A stretch of DNA of 64,000 nt from Cupriavidus sp. D384 (GCF_001652915.1 NZ_BBQI01000098.1:1-64000), one strand, 5' to 3'; counted from the first letter of the stretch, positions 19,805 through 29,215 are shown. Notes: generated from the sequence alone by a model not told the origin. Program-made: numbers and translations.

Positions 19805-19891
19805 GCCCAGATGGCGGAATTGGTAGACGCACTAGGTTCAGGTCCTAGCGGTGGCAACACTGTGGAGGTTCGAGTCCTCTTCTGGGCACCA
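19805..19891 (+). tRNA. tRNA-Leu (anticodon CAG)
   Basis: The 87-base gene has acceptor arms GCCCAGA and TCTGGGC, the anticodon stem-loop CTAGG-TTCAGGT-CCTAG giving CAG, a long variable arm typical of tRNA-Leu, the T-loop GGTTCGAGTCC and an encoded CCA. It reads CUG, the main leucine codon in this GC-rich genome. Confidence 0.97.
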
Positions 19892-19933
19892 ATATTTGAA
19901 AGCCCTGCTCATCGAGCAGGGCTTTTTCATTTC
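19871..19933 (+). repeat. 63-bp direct repeat, copy 1 (tRNA-Leu 3' end plus terminator)
   Basis: The copy begins in the T-loop of the functional tRNA (CGAGTCCTCTTCTGGGCACCA), runs through the spacer and the hairpin AAGCCCTGCTC ATC GAGCAGGGCTT with T-run, and stops at CATTTC. An identical copy begins at 20024. Confidence 0.95.
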
Positions 19934-20265
19934 CGGCCCAGAAAGGGCAGTCCCTACGGACTGCCCGCGGGGACTCGAAAAGCTCGCGCTTGCAAGCGCA
20001 AGCCGGGGTCGCGCATGGGTGACCGAGTCCTCTTCTGGGCACCAATATTTGAAAGCCCTGCTCATCGAGCAGGGCTTTTTCATTTCTGCCTCACCTTTTG
20101 AATTTGGCGATTTGGCGTCCTCGTCCGACATCGTCTCTCTCATCCACGATCTCCGCCTTTTAGGGGGCGGCGTTTCCTACATTCGGCTCTAACCATCACG
20201 CGGCCTTTGACCTATGCTCAAGCTTATCGGGCATGGTTCACACAACGCCCGACGAGGTGGTCGCC
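19892..20265 (+). other. tRNA-Leu downstream region with duplicated 3' end
   Basis: There is no gene in this stretch. It holds two identical terminators (hairpins at about 19899-19926 and 20052-20079), the second copy of the tRNA 3' end, and, between the copies, a GGGCAGTCC/GGACTGCCC hairpin and a GCGCTTGCAAGCGC palindrome. Translations across it are spurious because they run through tRNA sequence. Confidence 0.7.
20024..20086 (+). repeat. 63-bp direct repeat, copy 2 (tRNA 3' fragment)
   Basis: The copy is identical to 19871-19933 and offset by 153 bases. It contains only the last part of the tRNA (T-stem half, acceptor arm, CCA) and the terminator. The sequence before it (GCATGGGTGAC) is not tRNA-like, so this is a fragment, not a second tRNA gene. 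Confidence 0.95.
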
Positions 20266-21165
20266 ATGTCCGTACAGCTGATGTACGGGAGAGAGGAGCG
20301 TGCCGGACAGCTGTCTGGCAAGGCGCATTGCGCCTGCCTGCATGCTGCGCACCCCGGTCTCCCCCTGTGTTTCGTACTTGCGCTGCTGGTCTGCGCCGTG
20401 GTGCATGCCGAGGAATCCCTGGACGGCATGTCAGGACGTGATGCACTGCAGTTCGTGCAGCATGCGCGGGCCCCCGATCCACCACCGCCCGACCAGGCCG
20501 CGCCGCCGGCCATGCCGGAAGACGCCGCGCCATCGATCGTGCCGCCGCGCATGGTGGTGGTCGACGACGACCCCGACTTGCCGATCCCCGTGCATGCATC
20601 GCGCACGTTGCCGGAATCGGCGCCCGAGTCCGAGCCCATCGCGATCAACCTCGCCAGCATCGACCGTGTCGTGGAGCGGTTCAGCAGCGCGCCGCGTGCT
20701 CCGCTTGTCCATGTGGAAGACGCAACCACCGCCACCGGCCTCATCGATAGCCGTGCGCGCAGCATGGCGGTCGCGCTCGATGCGCCGTTGTCGCGCAGCG
20801 GCATGGGGATGACGCTGCAATCTCGCGTGGAGATGGCGTATCGGCCTGGCCTGGCGCCGGTGCCGGGCAACTGGGATGCGCCGCCCGGGGAGGTCAGCGC
20901 CACGGGGCTGGCGGTGCGGCTCTACGGCTCGAAGCCGACCAGGCTGAACGGCGTCTATCCCTTCGTCGAGGCGGACTGGTGGCAGGACAATCGCGCGAAG
21001 ACAATCAACATCAATGGCACGCGTATCGACACCGATCTGCTACGCGGCCTGCTCTCGTTCAACATCGGCGCACACAGTAGTTCGACATCGGGTCTGAGGC
21101 TCTGGATGAAGGCGCGCGCCGGCCGCAATGCGGGTGGCACGCTGGGCGCCAGATATCGCTGGTAA
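20266..21165 (+). CDS. Hypothetical envelope protein
   Basis: This is a protein of about 299 residues that I do not recognise. A hydrophobic segment (CFVLALLVCAVVHAEES, about residues 33-50) looks like a signal peptide with a long N-region. A Pro/Asp-rich linker follows, then a C-terminal part with alternating polar/aromatic strands (SATGLAVRLYGSK, YPFVEADWWQDN) ending in GTLGARYRW, an outer-membrane barrel-like finish. The start at 20266 is preferred for GAGGTGG upstream; 20233 is also open. It sits alone between two tRNA genes. Confidence 0.6.
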   Translation: MSVQLMYGREERAGQLSGKAHCACLHAAHPGLPLCFVLALLVCAVVHAEESLDGMSGRDALQFVQHARAPDPPPPDQAAPPAMPEDAAPSIVPPRMVVVDDDPDLPIPVHASRTLPESAPESEPIAINLASIDRVVERFSSAPRAPLVHVEDATTATGLIDSRARSMAVALDAPLSRSGMGMTLQSRVEMAYRPGLAPVPGNWDAPPGEVSATGLAVRLYGSKPTRLNGVYPFVEADWWQDNRAKTININGTRIDTDLLRGLLSFNIGAHSSSTSGLRLWMKARAGRNAGGTLGARYRW

Positions 21166-21257
21166 CCGCAAACAGCAAGCCAGCGCGCAGCCAGTGAAAT
21201 AATTTTCACAAAATGCTTGCGCACAAGGTGAATTGGGATACAATGCGTCCCTCGCGT

Positions 21258-21334
21258 GCGGCTGTAGCTCAGTTGGATAGAGTACTTGGCTACGAACCAA
21301 GGGGTCGTGGGTTCGAATCCTGCCAGCCGCGCCA
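21258..21334 (+). tRNA. tRNA-Arg (anticodon ACG)
   Basis: The 77-base gene has acceptor arms GCGGCTG/CAGCCGC, D-arm TAGCTCAGTTGGATAGAG, anticodon stem-loop CTTGG-CTACGAA-CCAAG giving ACG (read as ICG), T-loop GGTTCGAATCC and an encoded CCA. Confidence 0.97.
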
Positions 21335-21706
21335 CCTATTGGAAGGGCCTCCAGCAATGGAGGCCCTTCGTCATTTCCGGTCACGAATTGGTCTGGCATC
21401 TAGGCAGCCATCCGGGCCTGTACCGCGCCCCGGCCAGTCGAACCCGCATCAAGCCCGCGCCCAGCCGTATGCATTGCGTGCGCGCCCCCTGCGTGACGCC
21501 TTCCACACAATTTCCCAAGCCCCGGCCGATGCCTTGGAGGCAGTGTTCGGTATCCCCCTGAAGCCGGCACTCTGGTCATTGACATTGGCCGAGTCGCAGG
21601 CACATCATTCGTTCGGAATAGATGCGCCTCCGGAGCTACACGCGTCCCCCCCGGACCCGTTGTGCAAACCACCCGGAAGGCCGCCACCATACTGGGAAAC
21701 GGGGTC
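21335..21706 (+). other. Gene-free stretch after tRNA-Arg
   Basis: The stretch begins with a terminator hairpin (GAAGGGCCTCCA/TGGAGGCCCTTC, 21342-21369) for the tRNA. Near 21579 a TTGACA with a poor -10 (CATCAT at 21603) 18 bases on may serve the lipoprotein gene at 21707. Nothing else is recognised. Confidence 0.45.
21342..21374 (+). terminator. tRNA-Arg terminator
   Basis: A 12-bp perfect stem GAAGGGCCTCCA/TGGAGGCCCTTC with a 4-base loop lies 7 bases after the CCA end. The following T content is moderate (CGTCATTT). Confidence 0.7.
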
Positions 21707-23119
21707 ATGAACCGATCGATACGCCAACTGGCAAGCGTGGTCGCGCTTGCCGCCTTCCTGTCCGCCTGCGCGTCCGCGCCGCCGCCTGCACGGGACATTC
21801 CGGCCGCCGAGCAGCCGCCATCTGATCAGGCGATGAAGGCGCTCTCCGCCGAGGTGTTTACCTATGGCTATCCGCTCGTGCTGATGGATGTCACGCGCGA
21901 GGTGATGACCGCCAAGACACCCGTCAATACATTCAATCACAGCCGCGCCTTTCCGGATGCCACGTACACCACGGTGGTGAGCCCGAACGCGGATACGCTG
22001 TATTCGACCGCCTGGGTGGATGTTTCCAGGGAACCGGTCGTGCTCTCGGTGCCCGATACGGCGGGCCGCTACTACGTGATGCAGATGCTCGATGCCTGGA
22101 CCAATGTGTTCGCGTCGCCGGGCAAGCGCACGACGGGCACGCGCCGTGGCGCTTTTGCGATTGTCGGCCCGGACTGGGAAGGCACGCTGCCCAAGGGTGT
22201 CACCGAAGTGCGCGCGCCGACCAGCATGGTCTGGCTGATTGGCCGGATCCAGACCAACAGCAAGGCGGACTACGCCAACGTTCACCGCCTGCAGGACCAG
22301 TTCCGGCTGGTGCCGCTGTCCGCCTGGCGCAAGGGCTCGCGCACCACGCCGCCCGCCACGCCGCGCGCCGGGCTGATCGATACCGAAACGCCACCGTCCG
22401 AGCAGGTGGCGGCGATGGACGCCCAGGCGTTCTTCAGCCGCATGGCCGCGTTGCTGCCAGACAATCCGCCGGGACCCGATGACGTGGCGATGCTCGAAAA
22501 GATGCAGCGCATGGGCATCAAGGCAGGCGAACCTTTCAAGACCACGGTGCTGGAGCCGTCGACGGCGCGCGCTGTGCAAGAGGGCGCCACTGCGGCGCTG
22601 GCTACCATCTCCGCCAACGCACGCAAGAGCGCGGCGGGCAGCACCGGCTGGCGACTGCAGCGCGACACCGGCGCGTACGGCGCCGATTTCGAGCGCCGTG
22701 CGGTGGTGGCGATGTTCGGGCTGGGCGCCAACCTGGCGGAAGACGCTGTCTATCCGGTTGCCCGTGCCGATGCAACGGGCCGTCCGTTCGATGGCGGCAG
22801 CCGCTATGTCCTGCATTTCGACAAGGGCCAGCTCCCGCCGGCCAAGGCGTTCTGGTCGCTGAGCGCCTACAACAACAAGCAGGCCTTCGCCAGCAATCCC
22901 CTGCAGCGCTACACCATCGGCAGCCGCGACCGGCTGCGCTATAACCGTGATGGCTCGCTCGATATCTATATCCAGTACGAGCGCCCCGCGCCCAACCAGG
23001 TAACGAACTGGCTGCCGGCACCGCCCGATGCGTTCAGCCTGATGCTGCGCGCGTACTGGCCCGAGCAGGTCGTGCTCGATGGCAAATGGATGCCACCGGC
23101 CGTGCAGCGCGTAAACTGA
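21707..23119 (+). CDS. DUF1254/DUF1214 domain lipoprotein
   Basis: The 470-residue protein has a lipoprotein signal (VVALAAFLSACAS; lipobox LSAC), so it is anchored in the envelope. The DUF1254 half includes VFTYGYPLVLMDVTREVM, NTFNHSRAFPDATYTTVVSPNADTLYS and FASPGKRTTGT. The DUF1214 half includes AKAFWSLSAYN, LQRYTIGSRD, DGSLDIYIQ and NWLPAPPDAFSLMLRAYWP. The biochemical role of this two-domain family is not known to me. The ATG at 21707 starts the signal peptide. It ends at a bidirectional terminator shared with the TonB receptor. Confidence 0.88.
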   Translation: MNRSIRQLASVVALAAFLSACASAPPPARDIPAAEQPPSDQAMKALSAEVFTYGYPLVLMDVTREVMTAKTPVNTFNHSRAFPDATYTTVVSPNADTLYSTAWVDVSREPVVLSVPDTAGRYYVMQMLDAWTNVFASPGKRTTGTRRGAFAIVGPDWEGTLPKGVTEVRAPTSMVWLIGRIQTNSKADYANVHRLQDQFRLVPLSAWRKGSRTTPPATPRAGLIDTETPPSEQVAAMDAQAFFSRMAALLPDNPPGPDDVAMLEKMQRMGIKAGEPFKTTVLEPSTARAVQEGATAALATISANARKSAAGSTGWRLQRDTGAYGADFERRAVVAMFGLGANLAEDAVYPVARADATGRPFDGGSRYVLHFDKGQLPPAKAFWSLSAYNNKQAFASNPLQRYTIGSRDRLRYNRDGSLDIYIQYERPAPNQVTNWLPAPPDAFSLMLRAYWPEQVVLDGKWMPPAVQRVN

Positions 23120-23142
23120 TTCGCGTCGCCCGGCAGGCCATG

Positions 23143-23174
23143 AAAAAGCCCTTCCAGAGTGGAAGGGCTTTTTC
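23143..23174. terminator. Bidirectional terminator
   Basis: AAAAAGCCCTTCCA and TGGAAGGGCTTTTT form a stem with flanking A and T runs, serving the rightward lipoprotein gene and the leftward TonB receptor gene. Confidence 0.9.
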
Positions 23175-23213
23175 GTTTCGCGCCACCGGCGGGAGACTGC
23201 GCGCGGCGGCGGA

Positions 23214-25319
23214 CTAGAACTTGTACTTCACCCCGGCGTAGAACGCCCGGCCGACACCTGGATAGAACACTGCAGTGTTGGCCGTGCGTGCATCGGTAAC
23301 GGTGCTGAAGTCGCTGATATAGCGCTTGTCGGCCAGGTTCCGGGCGTCCAGATATAGCGTCACGCCGCGCTCGAATTCGTAGCTGGCCTCGATGCCGAAC
23401 AGCACGTATGACGGGACCTTGAGCGTGTTGGCGTAGTCCACATAGGCGCCGGTCGGTACCCAGTCGATCGTGCCCGCCACGCGCAGGCGGCTGTTACGGC
23501 TGTAGGCCAGCGTGGTGCGCAGCACGTGCTTCGGCACCCCCGCGATGCGATTGTTGCCGTAGACCGGATCGTTGTCGAAGCGGAAATCGCTGTAGTTCCA
23601 GATCTGCGATACGGTGACCTTGTCGCCCTTGCCCACCACGTCGCGCAGCACGTCGGCACTGGCGCCCAGTTCCACGCCCTGCAGCACTGTCTTGTTGGCG
23701 TTGAAGGTCGACGCCGGGATATCGGCGCTTACCGTGTATTGCAGCAACTGGTCGCGCAGCAGCGACCGGTATGCCGTGACGTCCCAGGCAAAGCGGTCCC
23801 ACCTGCCGCGCGTGCCCAGTTCCAGCGTCCAGCCGTGCTGGGCAGCCAGCGGCACGAACTGCTGGGTGGTGCCGATGGTCTGGCTCAGGTCGGTGAAGTC
23901 CGGCACATCGGCGCTGCGCGTGATGTCGATAAAGGCCTGGATGTCGGGCTTCGGTTCCCAAAGCACCCCGAACTTCGGATTGACGCCGCTGAACGTGGCG
24001 CCATCGGACTTTGCCGCCGGATTGCCCGGCAGGCCGCCGTAGTCGGTGTATTCGCGCCGGTTGCGGTAGGCCTTGGCGCCGGCCATCAGCGCCACCGTGG
24101 GCAGCACGTACAGCCGGTCTTCCAGGTAGGCCTCGTAGTTGTAGGCGTCCTGCTTTGCGTTCAGCGTCTGGGCGCCACGGTTGCCGTTGACGTTGACGTA
24201 CTGGCGCGCGTCGTTATTGCCGCCGAAGAAGCGCGCGCCGGCAATCAGCTGGTTGCGCATGCCGGCCAGCGTGAAGTTGCCCGTGTAGCGCGGCGCGAAG
24301 CCGTATGTCCAGCTGTCCTGGTCCACCACCTGGAAGATCGGGTGGTACAGGCTCTTGTGGATGCCCCAGGTGGTCAGGTCGATCTGGCCGTTATCGAGCT
24401 TGATGCTCGTGACGTTCGCCAGCCGCTCGGTGCGGGTGTTGCGCGCCTGGTCGCCCGCCAGCGCACTGGCCGACGCCATGCGCGGCGTGGTCAGCGCCTG
24501 GTTCAGTGTCAGCGCGCCGGGCAGTAGCTGATCGACGATATAGGCGCCGAAGTAGAAGCGCGTTTCGACGGCTGGACTGAAGCGATAGCCGACATTGGCG
24601 TTGATCTGCTCGTACTGGCCGCGTTCGTGATTGCGCCAGCCTTCCGAATGGCTCACCGTGGCATTGGCCAGGAAGTCCCATTGACCGATCTGGCGCGATA
24701 CCTGGCCGCTGCCGCGTAGGGTGCCAAAGCTGCCGCCGTCCACACGCACCATGTTCTGTGCATCGGCCGTCAGCGCCGTTGGCGTGGTGAAATTGATCGC
24801 ACCGCCGAGCGTGGTGCTGCCATAGGCCAGGCCGTTGCCGCCCTTGTAGACCTCGGCGGCGGACAGCGCCAGCGGATCGATCTGGTAGAAATCACCACTG
24901 CCGTCGGCAAAGTTGGTGGGCACGCCGTCCTGCAGGATCTCGATGCCGCGCGTATGGTAGCCGCGCGCCACGCCGGACCCGCGAATCGACAGGCGCAGTT
25001 CCTGGCCGTAGCGTTCCTGCACGTAGACACCGGGTGAGTCCTTCAGGACATCGCGCAGGTCGTACGCATAGGTATTGGTGAACGACTGCGCATCGACAAA
25101 GCCGACCGACCCGGCCGACTGGAACAGCGACTGCCGTTGCCGGGCCACGCCGGGCGCGGTCAGCGAACCGGCTGCGGCAGCCGTGGCCGTAACAGTGGGC
25201 AGGGTGGGGATGGCAGCGGCATCCGCGCCGGTGACGGATGCGGATTGGGCGAAGGCAGCGGTGGACAGTGCGGCTGCAGGCAGCGCCGCGACGCGGCGCC
25301 AAGGTGTGGCTCGTTTCAT
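23214..25319 (-). CDS. TonB-dependent outer-membrane receptor
   Basis: The 701-residue protein has a signal peptide ending AAFAQS, a TonB-box-like LPTVTATA, a plug domain (DLRDVLKDSPGVYVQERYG, LRLSIRGSGVARGYHTRGI) and a 22-strand-type barrel ending FYAGVKYKF with the terminal phenylalanine. The plug resembles siderophore or metal-complex receptors, but no substrate can be set. AAGAGGA precedes the ATG at 25319. It lies 147 bases downstream of metE on the same strand. No regulatory riboswitch was recognised between them, so co-transcription is possible but unproven. Confidence 0.88.
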   Translation of the reverse strand: MKRATPWRRVAALPAAALSTAAFAQSASVTGADAAAIPTLPTVTATAAAAGSLTAPGVARQRQSLFQSAGSVGFVDAQSFTNTYAYDLRDVLKDSPGVYVQERYGQELRLSIRGSGVARGYHTRGIEILQDGVPTNFADGSGDFYQIDPLALSAAEVYKGGNGLAYGSTTLGGAINFTTPTALTADAQNMVRVDGGSFGTLRGSGQVSRQIGQWDFLANATVSHSEGWRNHERGQYEQINANVGYRFSPAVETRFYFGAYIVDQLLPGALTLNQALTTPRMASASALAGDQARNTRTERLANVTSIKLDNGQIDLTTWGIHKSLYHPIFQVVDQDSWTYGFAPRYTGNFTLAGMRNQLIAGARFFGGNNDARQYVNVNGNRGAQTLNAKQDAYNYEAYLEDRLYVLPTVALMAGAKAYRNRREYTDYGGLPGNPAAKSDGATFSGVNPKFGVLWEPKPDIQAFIDITRSADVPDFTDLSQTIGTTQQFVPLAAQHGWTLELGTRGRWDRFAWDVTAYRSLLRDQLLQYTVSADIPASTFNANKTVLQGVELGASADVLRDVVGKGDKVTVSQIWNYSDFRFDNDPVYGNNRIAGVPKHVLRTTLAYSRNSRLRVAGTIDWVPTGAYVDYANTLKVPSYVLFGIEASYEFERGVTLYLDARNLADKRYISDFSTVTDARTANTAVFYPGVGRAFYAGVKYKF

Positions 25320-25466
25320 TCCTCTTGGTCGAAGATCGCGCCAGATGCCGGCGCGACCTCGCAATTTTCTTGTTTGGCTCGACCGAAAGGATACGGAGCC
25401 GCACGTCGCGCCGCCATGCGACACAGCGACGCAACGTGCGCTCCAGCGCATAAGCTCAAGCGGTTT

Positions 25467-27863
25467 TCAAGCGCTGGCCTGCCCGGCGCACGACGGTCCA
25501 CATGCCGCGCCATGCACATGCGACGCGGGCTTCGAGGTGCGGTTTGCCGAGCCGGCCTGGCGCACCACGCGCTTCCAGTTTGCCGGCGCCTGGCCGGCAA
25601 GTTTCTGGCGCAGGGCGCGCGTCGCACTGACCATATTGGCAAGCGCCGCCTCGGTCTCGGTCCAGCCACGGGTCTTCAGGCCGCAGTCCGGATTGACCCA
25701 CAGGCGTTCGGGCGGAATCACCTCGCAGGCGCGCTCCAGCAGGCGCGTCATGGCATCGACTGAAGGCACGCGTGGGGAGTGGATGTCGTAGACACCCGGG
25801 CCGATCTCGTTCGGATAGTCGAAGTCGCCAAACCCTTCCAGCAGCTCCATGGCCGAGCGCGAGGTCTCGATGGTGATCACATCGGCATCCATGGCGGCGA
25901 TGGCCGGCAGGATGTCGTTGAACTCCGCATAGCACATATGGGTGTGGATCTGCGTTTCGTCGCCCACGCCCGACGCCGACAGGCGGAAGGCGTTGACGGC
26001 CCAGTCCAGGTAGGCGGCCCAGTCGTCGCGGCGCAGCGGCAGGCCTTCGCGCAGCGCGGGCTCGTCGATCTGGATCACGCGGATGCCCGCGGCCTCCAGG
26101 TCGCAGACCTCGTCGCGGATCGCCAGTGCCAGCTGGCGCGTGGTCAGCGCGCGCGGCTGGTCGTCGCGCACGAACGACCACTGCAGCATCGTCACGGGGC
26201 CGGTCAGCATGCCCTTCATCGGCTTGTCGGTCAGCGATTGCGCAAAGCGCGCGGTATCGACGGTCATCGGCTCGGGACGGTACACATCGCCAAAGATCAC
26301 CGGCGGCTTCACGCAGCGCGAACCGTAGCTTTGCACCCAGCCGTTTTCGGTGAACGCATAGCCGCATAGTTGTTCGCCGAAATATTCGACCATATCGTTG
26401 CGCTCGGCTTCGCCATGAACCAGCACGTCAAGGCCAAGCGCCTCCTGCTTGCGCACGGCGAGTTCGATTTCGGTGCGCATGCGATCCAGATAGTCCAGCG
26501 CGCCGATGTCGCCGCGCTTGTAGGCTGCGCGGGTCTGGCGGATGGAGGCGGTCTGCGGGAACGAGCCGATCGTCGTGGTGGGCAGCGCGGGCAGCTTCAG
26601 CGCGTCGCGCTGGCGGGCGATACGCACGTCGAATGCGCTGTCGCGGTCGGCCATGTCGGCCGTCACGGCCGCCAGCCGCTTCTGCACCTGCTGGTTGACC
26701 ACGCGGCGCGACGTGCGGCGCGCGGCCTGCGCGGCATCCGATGCGGCAAGCTGTTCCGCCACAGCCGTTTCGCCAAGGTTCAGCGCCGTGGACAGCGTAT
26801 GCAGTTCGTCCAGCTTCTCCGTGGCAAACGCCAGCCAGTCCTTCAGCTCCGGATCGAGGCGGACTTCGGCATCGAGCGATACCGGCACGTGCAGCAGCGA
26901 GCAGGAAGGCGCCAGCCACAGGCGGTCGCCCAGTTCGGCGTGCAGCGGACGGACGATGTCGAGCACCTTGCGCAGGTCGGCCCGCCAGATATTGCGGCCG
27001 TCGATCACTCCCACTGACAGCACGGCGCTGCCTGGCAGCACCGCCTGCCAGGCCGGCAGTTGCTGGGGTGCACGTACCAGATCGATATGGAAGCCATGTA
27101 CCGGCAGGGCGGCAATACGGGCGGCGTGATCGGCGGCGGTATCGAAATAGGTAGCCAGCAGCAGCTTCACGCCGGCGTCGGCCAGCGCCGGGTAGGCCCG
27201 ATCATAGGCATCGAGCCATTGCGGCGGCAGGTCCAGGCACAGCGCGGGTTCGTCGATCTGCACCCATTCAATGCCGCGCGCCTGCAGTTGCGAAAGGAGA
27301 CGCCGGTAGGCCTGCACCACCTTTGGCAGCAGGCTCAGCCTGTCGAAGCCCGCCGCGTGCGACTTGGACAGCCACAGATACGTCACCGGCCCGATCAGCA
27401 CCGGACGCGTGGACAGGCCCAGCGCCAGCGCTTCATCAATTTCGTCGAAGTACCAGTTGGCGCCGCCGTCGAAGGTGCTGTCGGCGTCCAGTTCCGGCAC
27501 GATGTAGTGATAGTTCGTATCGAACCACTTGGTCATCTCCATGGCCGGCTGGGCCGCATTGCCGCGCGCCAGTTCGTAGTATTGCGCCAGGGTCAGCGCG
27601 GCCGGATCAAAGCCGAAGCGCTTGGGCAGGGCACCCAGCACCGTGGTCAGGCCCAGCATCTGGTCGTACCAGGCGAAATCGCCCGCAGCCACCGTGGCCA
27701 GGCCCGCATCGGCCTGCAGTTGCCAGTGGCGACGGCGCAGCGCGGCACCCGTTTCGCGCAGCGCGCCTTCCGATGTTTCGCCGCGCCAGAACGCCTCTTG
27801 CGCGAACTTCAGTTCACGTCGTGCGCCAATGCGCGGAAATCCCAAAACGTGTGTACGTGCCAT
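25467..27863 (-). CDS. metE: Cobalamin-independent methionine synthase
   Basis: The 798-residue enzyme transfers a methyl group from 5-methyl-THF-triglutamate to homocysteine. The N-terminal [15 protein letters not shown] and C-terminal zinc-site segments are present: [12 protein letters not shown] (His and Cys ligands) and [13 protein letters not shown] (Cys ligand). It is about 45 residues longer than E. coli MetE because of a C-terminal tail that includes [11 protein letters not shown]. It is transcribed divergently from metR, with a MetR box between them. Confidence 0.95.
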   Translation of the reverse strand: MARTHVLGFPRIGARRELKFAQEAFWRGETSEGALRETGAALRRRHWQLQADAGLATVAAGDFAWYDQMLGLTTVLGALPKRFGFDPAALTLAQYYELARGNAAQPAMEMTKWFDTNYHYIVPELDADSTFDGGANWYFDEIDEALALGLSTRPVLIGPVTYLWLSKSHAAGFDRLSLLPKVVQAYRRLLSQLQARGIEWVQIDEPALCLDLPPQWLDAYDRAYPALADAGVKLLLATYFDTAADHAARIAALPVHGFHIDLVRAPQQLPAWQAVLPGSAVLSVGVIDGRNIWRADLRKVLDIVRPLHAELGDRLWLAPSCSLLHVPVSLDAEVRLDPELKDWLAFATEKLDELHTLSTALNLGETAVAEQLAASDAAQAARRTSRRVVNQQVQKRLAAVTADMADRDSAFDVRIARQRDALKLPALPTTTIGSFPQTASIRQTRAAYKRGDIGALDYLDRMRTEIELAVRKQEALGLDVLVHGEAERNDMVEYFGEQLCGYAFTENGWVQSYGSRCVKPPVIFGDVYRPEPMTVDTARFAQSLTDKPMKGMLTGPVTMLQWSFVRDDQPRALTTRQLALAIRDEVCDLEAAGIRVIQIDEPALREGLPLRRDDWAAYLDWAVNAFRLSASGVGDETQIHTHMCYAEFNDILPAIAAMDADVITIETSRSAMELLEGFGDFDYPNEIGPGVYDIHSPRVPSVDAMTRLLERACEVIPPERLWVNPDCGLKTRGWTETEAALANMVSATRALRQKLAGQAPANWKRVVRQAGSANRTSKPASHVHGAACGPSCAGQASA

Positions 27864-27946
27864 GCCGTGCTCCGGTGATGTCTGATCTGGCGCACAGTGT
27901 CGGTTCGCGGCTAGAATGAATCAAGCGACATGTTTTAAACAAATTA

Positions 27947-27959
27947 TGAATTTCATTCA
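27947..27959. promoter_or_regulatory. MetR-binding box
   Basis: TGAATTTCATTCA matches the MetR consensus TGAA-N5-TTCA exactly and lies between the divergent metE and metR genes, 84 bases from the metE start and 33 from the metR start. Confidence 0.8.
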
Positions 27960-27991
27960 ACTCACTGATCCGACTGCGGGGAGCGGCCGCG

Positions 27992-28924
27992 ATGATTGAA
28001 GTCCGCCATTTCCGGTCACTGGTGGCGATCGCGGACGCCGGCAAGCTGGCGACGGCGGCCGAGCGCGTGCATGTGAGCCAGTCGGCGCTGTCCCATCAGA
28101 TCAAGGCCATCGAGGCCCACTACGGCATGGCGTTGTTCGATCGCACGCGCCAGGGCCTGCGTTTTACCCCGGCCGGTGAGCGGCTGCTGACACTGGCACG
28201 CGATACGCTGGCAGCCATCAGCGCTGCCGAGCGCGACCTGCTACGCCTGAAAAGCGACACGCGGGGCGAACTGCGTGTGGTGCTGGAATGCCACACCTGC
28301 TTTGACTGGCTGATGCCCGTGATGGACGAATTCCGACGCCGCTGGCCGGAAGTGGAGATCGACCTCGTGGCGGGCTTTCATGCCGATCCGTTGGCGCTGC
28401 TGTCGCAGGGCAAGGCCGACATGGTGATTGGGTCGAAGCCCCCGGCCAAGCGCGGGCTGACCGTGGCGCCGCTGTTCCGCTTCGAAATTCTGGCGGTCAT
28501 TGCCAACGAGCACCGCCTGCGCAACAAGCGGCGTATCGAGGCCGCGGATCTGGCGGGGGAAACGCTCATCACCTACCCGGTGCCGGAGCAACGGATCGAC
28601 CTGATCCGCGAGGTGCTGGAGCCGGCCGGTATCAAGCTGGAACGGCGCACGGCCGAACTGACCGTGGCCGTGCTGCAACTGGTGGCCAGCCGGCGCGGCG
28701 TGGCGGCACTGCCGAACTGGGGCGTCAAGAACTACGTCGACCACGACTACGTGCTGTCCAAGCGTATTGGCGCCAGGGGGCTGTGGAGCGAACTCTATGC
28801 GGTGCTGCCAACCGCGATGGCGGATCGGCCCTATGTGGACGATTTCGTATCGATCGTGCGCGAGACGTGTGCGGCGGAGCTGGATGGTATCGAACTGCTC
28901 GAAGACAGCCCGCGCACAGCGTAG
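27992..28924 (+). CDS. metR: LysR-type regulator of methionine synthesis
   Basis: The 310-residue LysR protein has an N-terminal helix-turn-helix (KLATAAERVHVSQSALSHQI) and a PBP-II effector domain with ELRVVLECHTCFDWLMPVM, the pattern of MetR, whose co-inducer is homocysteine. Divergence from metE and the exact MetR box between the genes support the name. The ATG at 27992 is the only start before the HTH. Confidence 0.93.
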   Translation: MIEVRHFRSLVAIADAGKLATAAERVHVSQSALSHQIKAIEAHYGMALFDRTRQGLRFTPAGERLLTLARDTLAAISAAERDLLRLKSDTRGELRVVLECHTCFDWLMPVMDEFRRRWPEVEIDLVAGFHADPLALLSQGKADMVIGSKPPAKRGLTVAPLFRFEILAVIANEHRLRNKRRIEAADLAGETLITYPVPEQRIDLIREVLEPAGIKLERRTAELTVAVLQLVASRRGVAALPNWGVKNYVDHDYVLSKRIGARGLWSELYAVLPTAMADRPYVDDFVSIVRETCAAELDGIELLEDSPRTA

Positions 28925-29215
28925 TCAGGCCGCCAACGCTTCGGATTCGGCCAGGGTTTCCTGGTCGTCAGTCAATTCGGCATCGACGATTTCCAGGTCT
29001 ACGCCGTGGGCCACGCGCCGCACGAACAGTTCCAGCAACTCGACGGAATCGGCCTGGCACACCAGCCGTGCCACGTTGGCGCGGCCCGCATCGAACGTCA
29101 TCTGCTGCAGCGACAGGCCCGTGCGGCGCGCATTGGCGAGCACCCATTCCAGGCTGCCGAAGGTGTCGCTCAGGTTGGAGCGGTCAAGTCGGAGGGCAAG
29201 ATGAAGGGCGGCCAT
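28925..29215 (-). CDS. Small ACT-like domain protein
   Basis: The 96-residue protein consists of one predicted beta-alpha-beta unit repeated: LHLALRLDRSNLSDTFGSLEWVLANARRTG, then LSLQQMTFDAGRANVARLVCQADSVELLELFVRRV. The layout resembles small ACT regulatory proteins such as IlvM, and a strongly acidic tail follows. The ATG at 29215 is chosen because upstream residues are not domain-like. It faces metR tail to tail and lies head to head with an Lrp regulator. The ACT assignment is by fold-like pattern only. Confidence 0.55.
   Translation of the reverse strand: MAALHLALRLDRSNLSDTFGSLEWVLANARRTGLSLQQMTFDAGRANVARLVCQADSVELLELFVRRVAHGVDLEIVDAELTDDQETLAESEALAA

Noticed and set aside
20024-20044. 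Second tRNA-like acceptor end, possible second tRNA-Leu gene
   Set aside because: Only the T-arm half, acceptor strand and CCA are present; no D-arm, anticodon arm or 5' acceptor strand lies upstream.
19745-20143. Short open frames on both strands across tRNA-Leu and the duplicated segment
   Set aside because: They run through tRNA and terminator sequence and owe their internal similarity to the 63-bp repeat, not to a protein repeat.
25320-25466. Possible cobalamin riboswitch between metE and the TonB receptor
   Set aside because: No B12-box-like sequence or paired structure could be found in 147 bases, and the stretch is too short for a full element plus leader.
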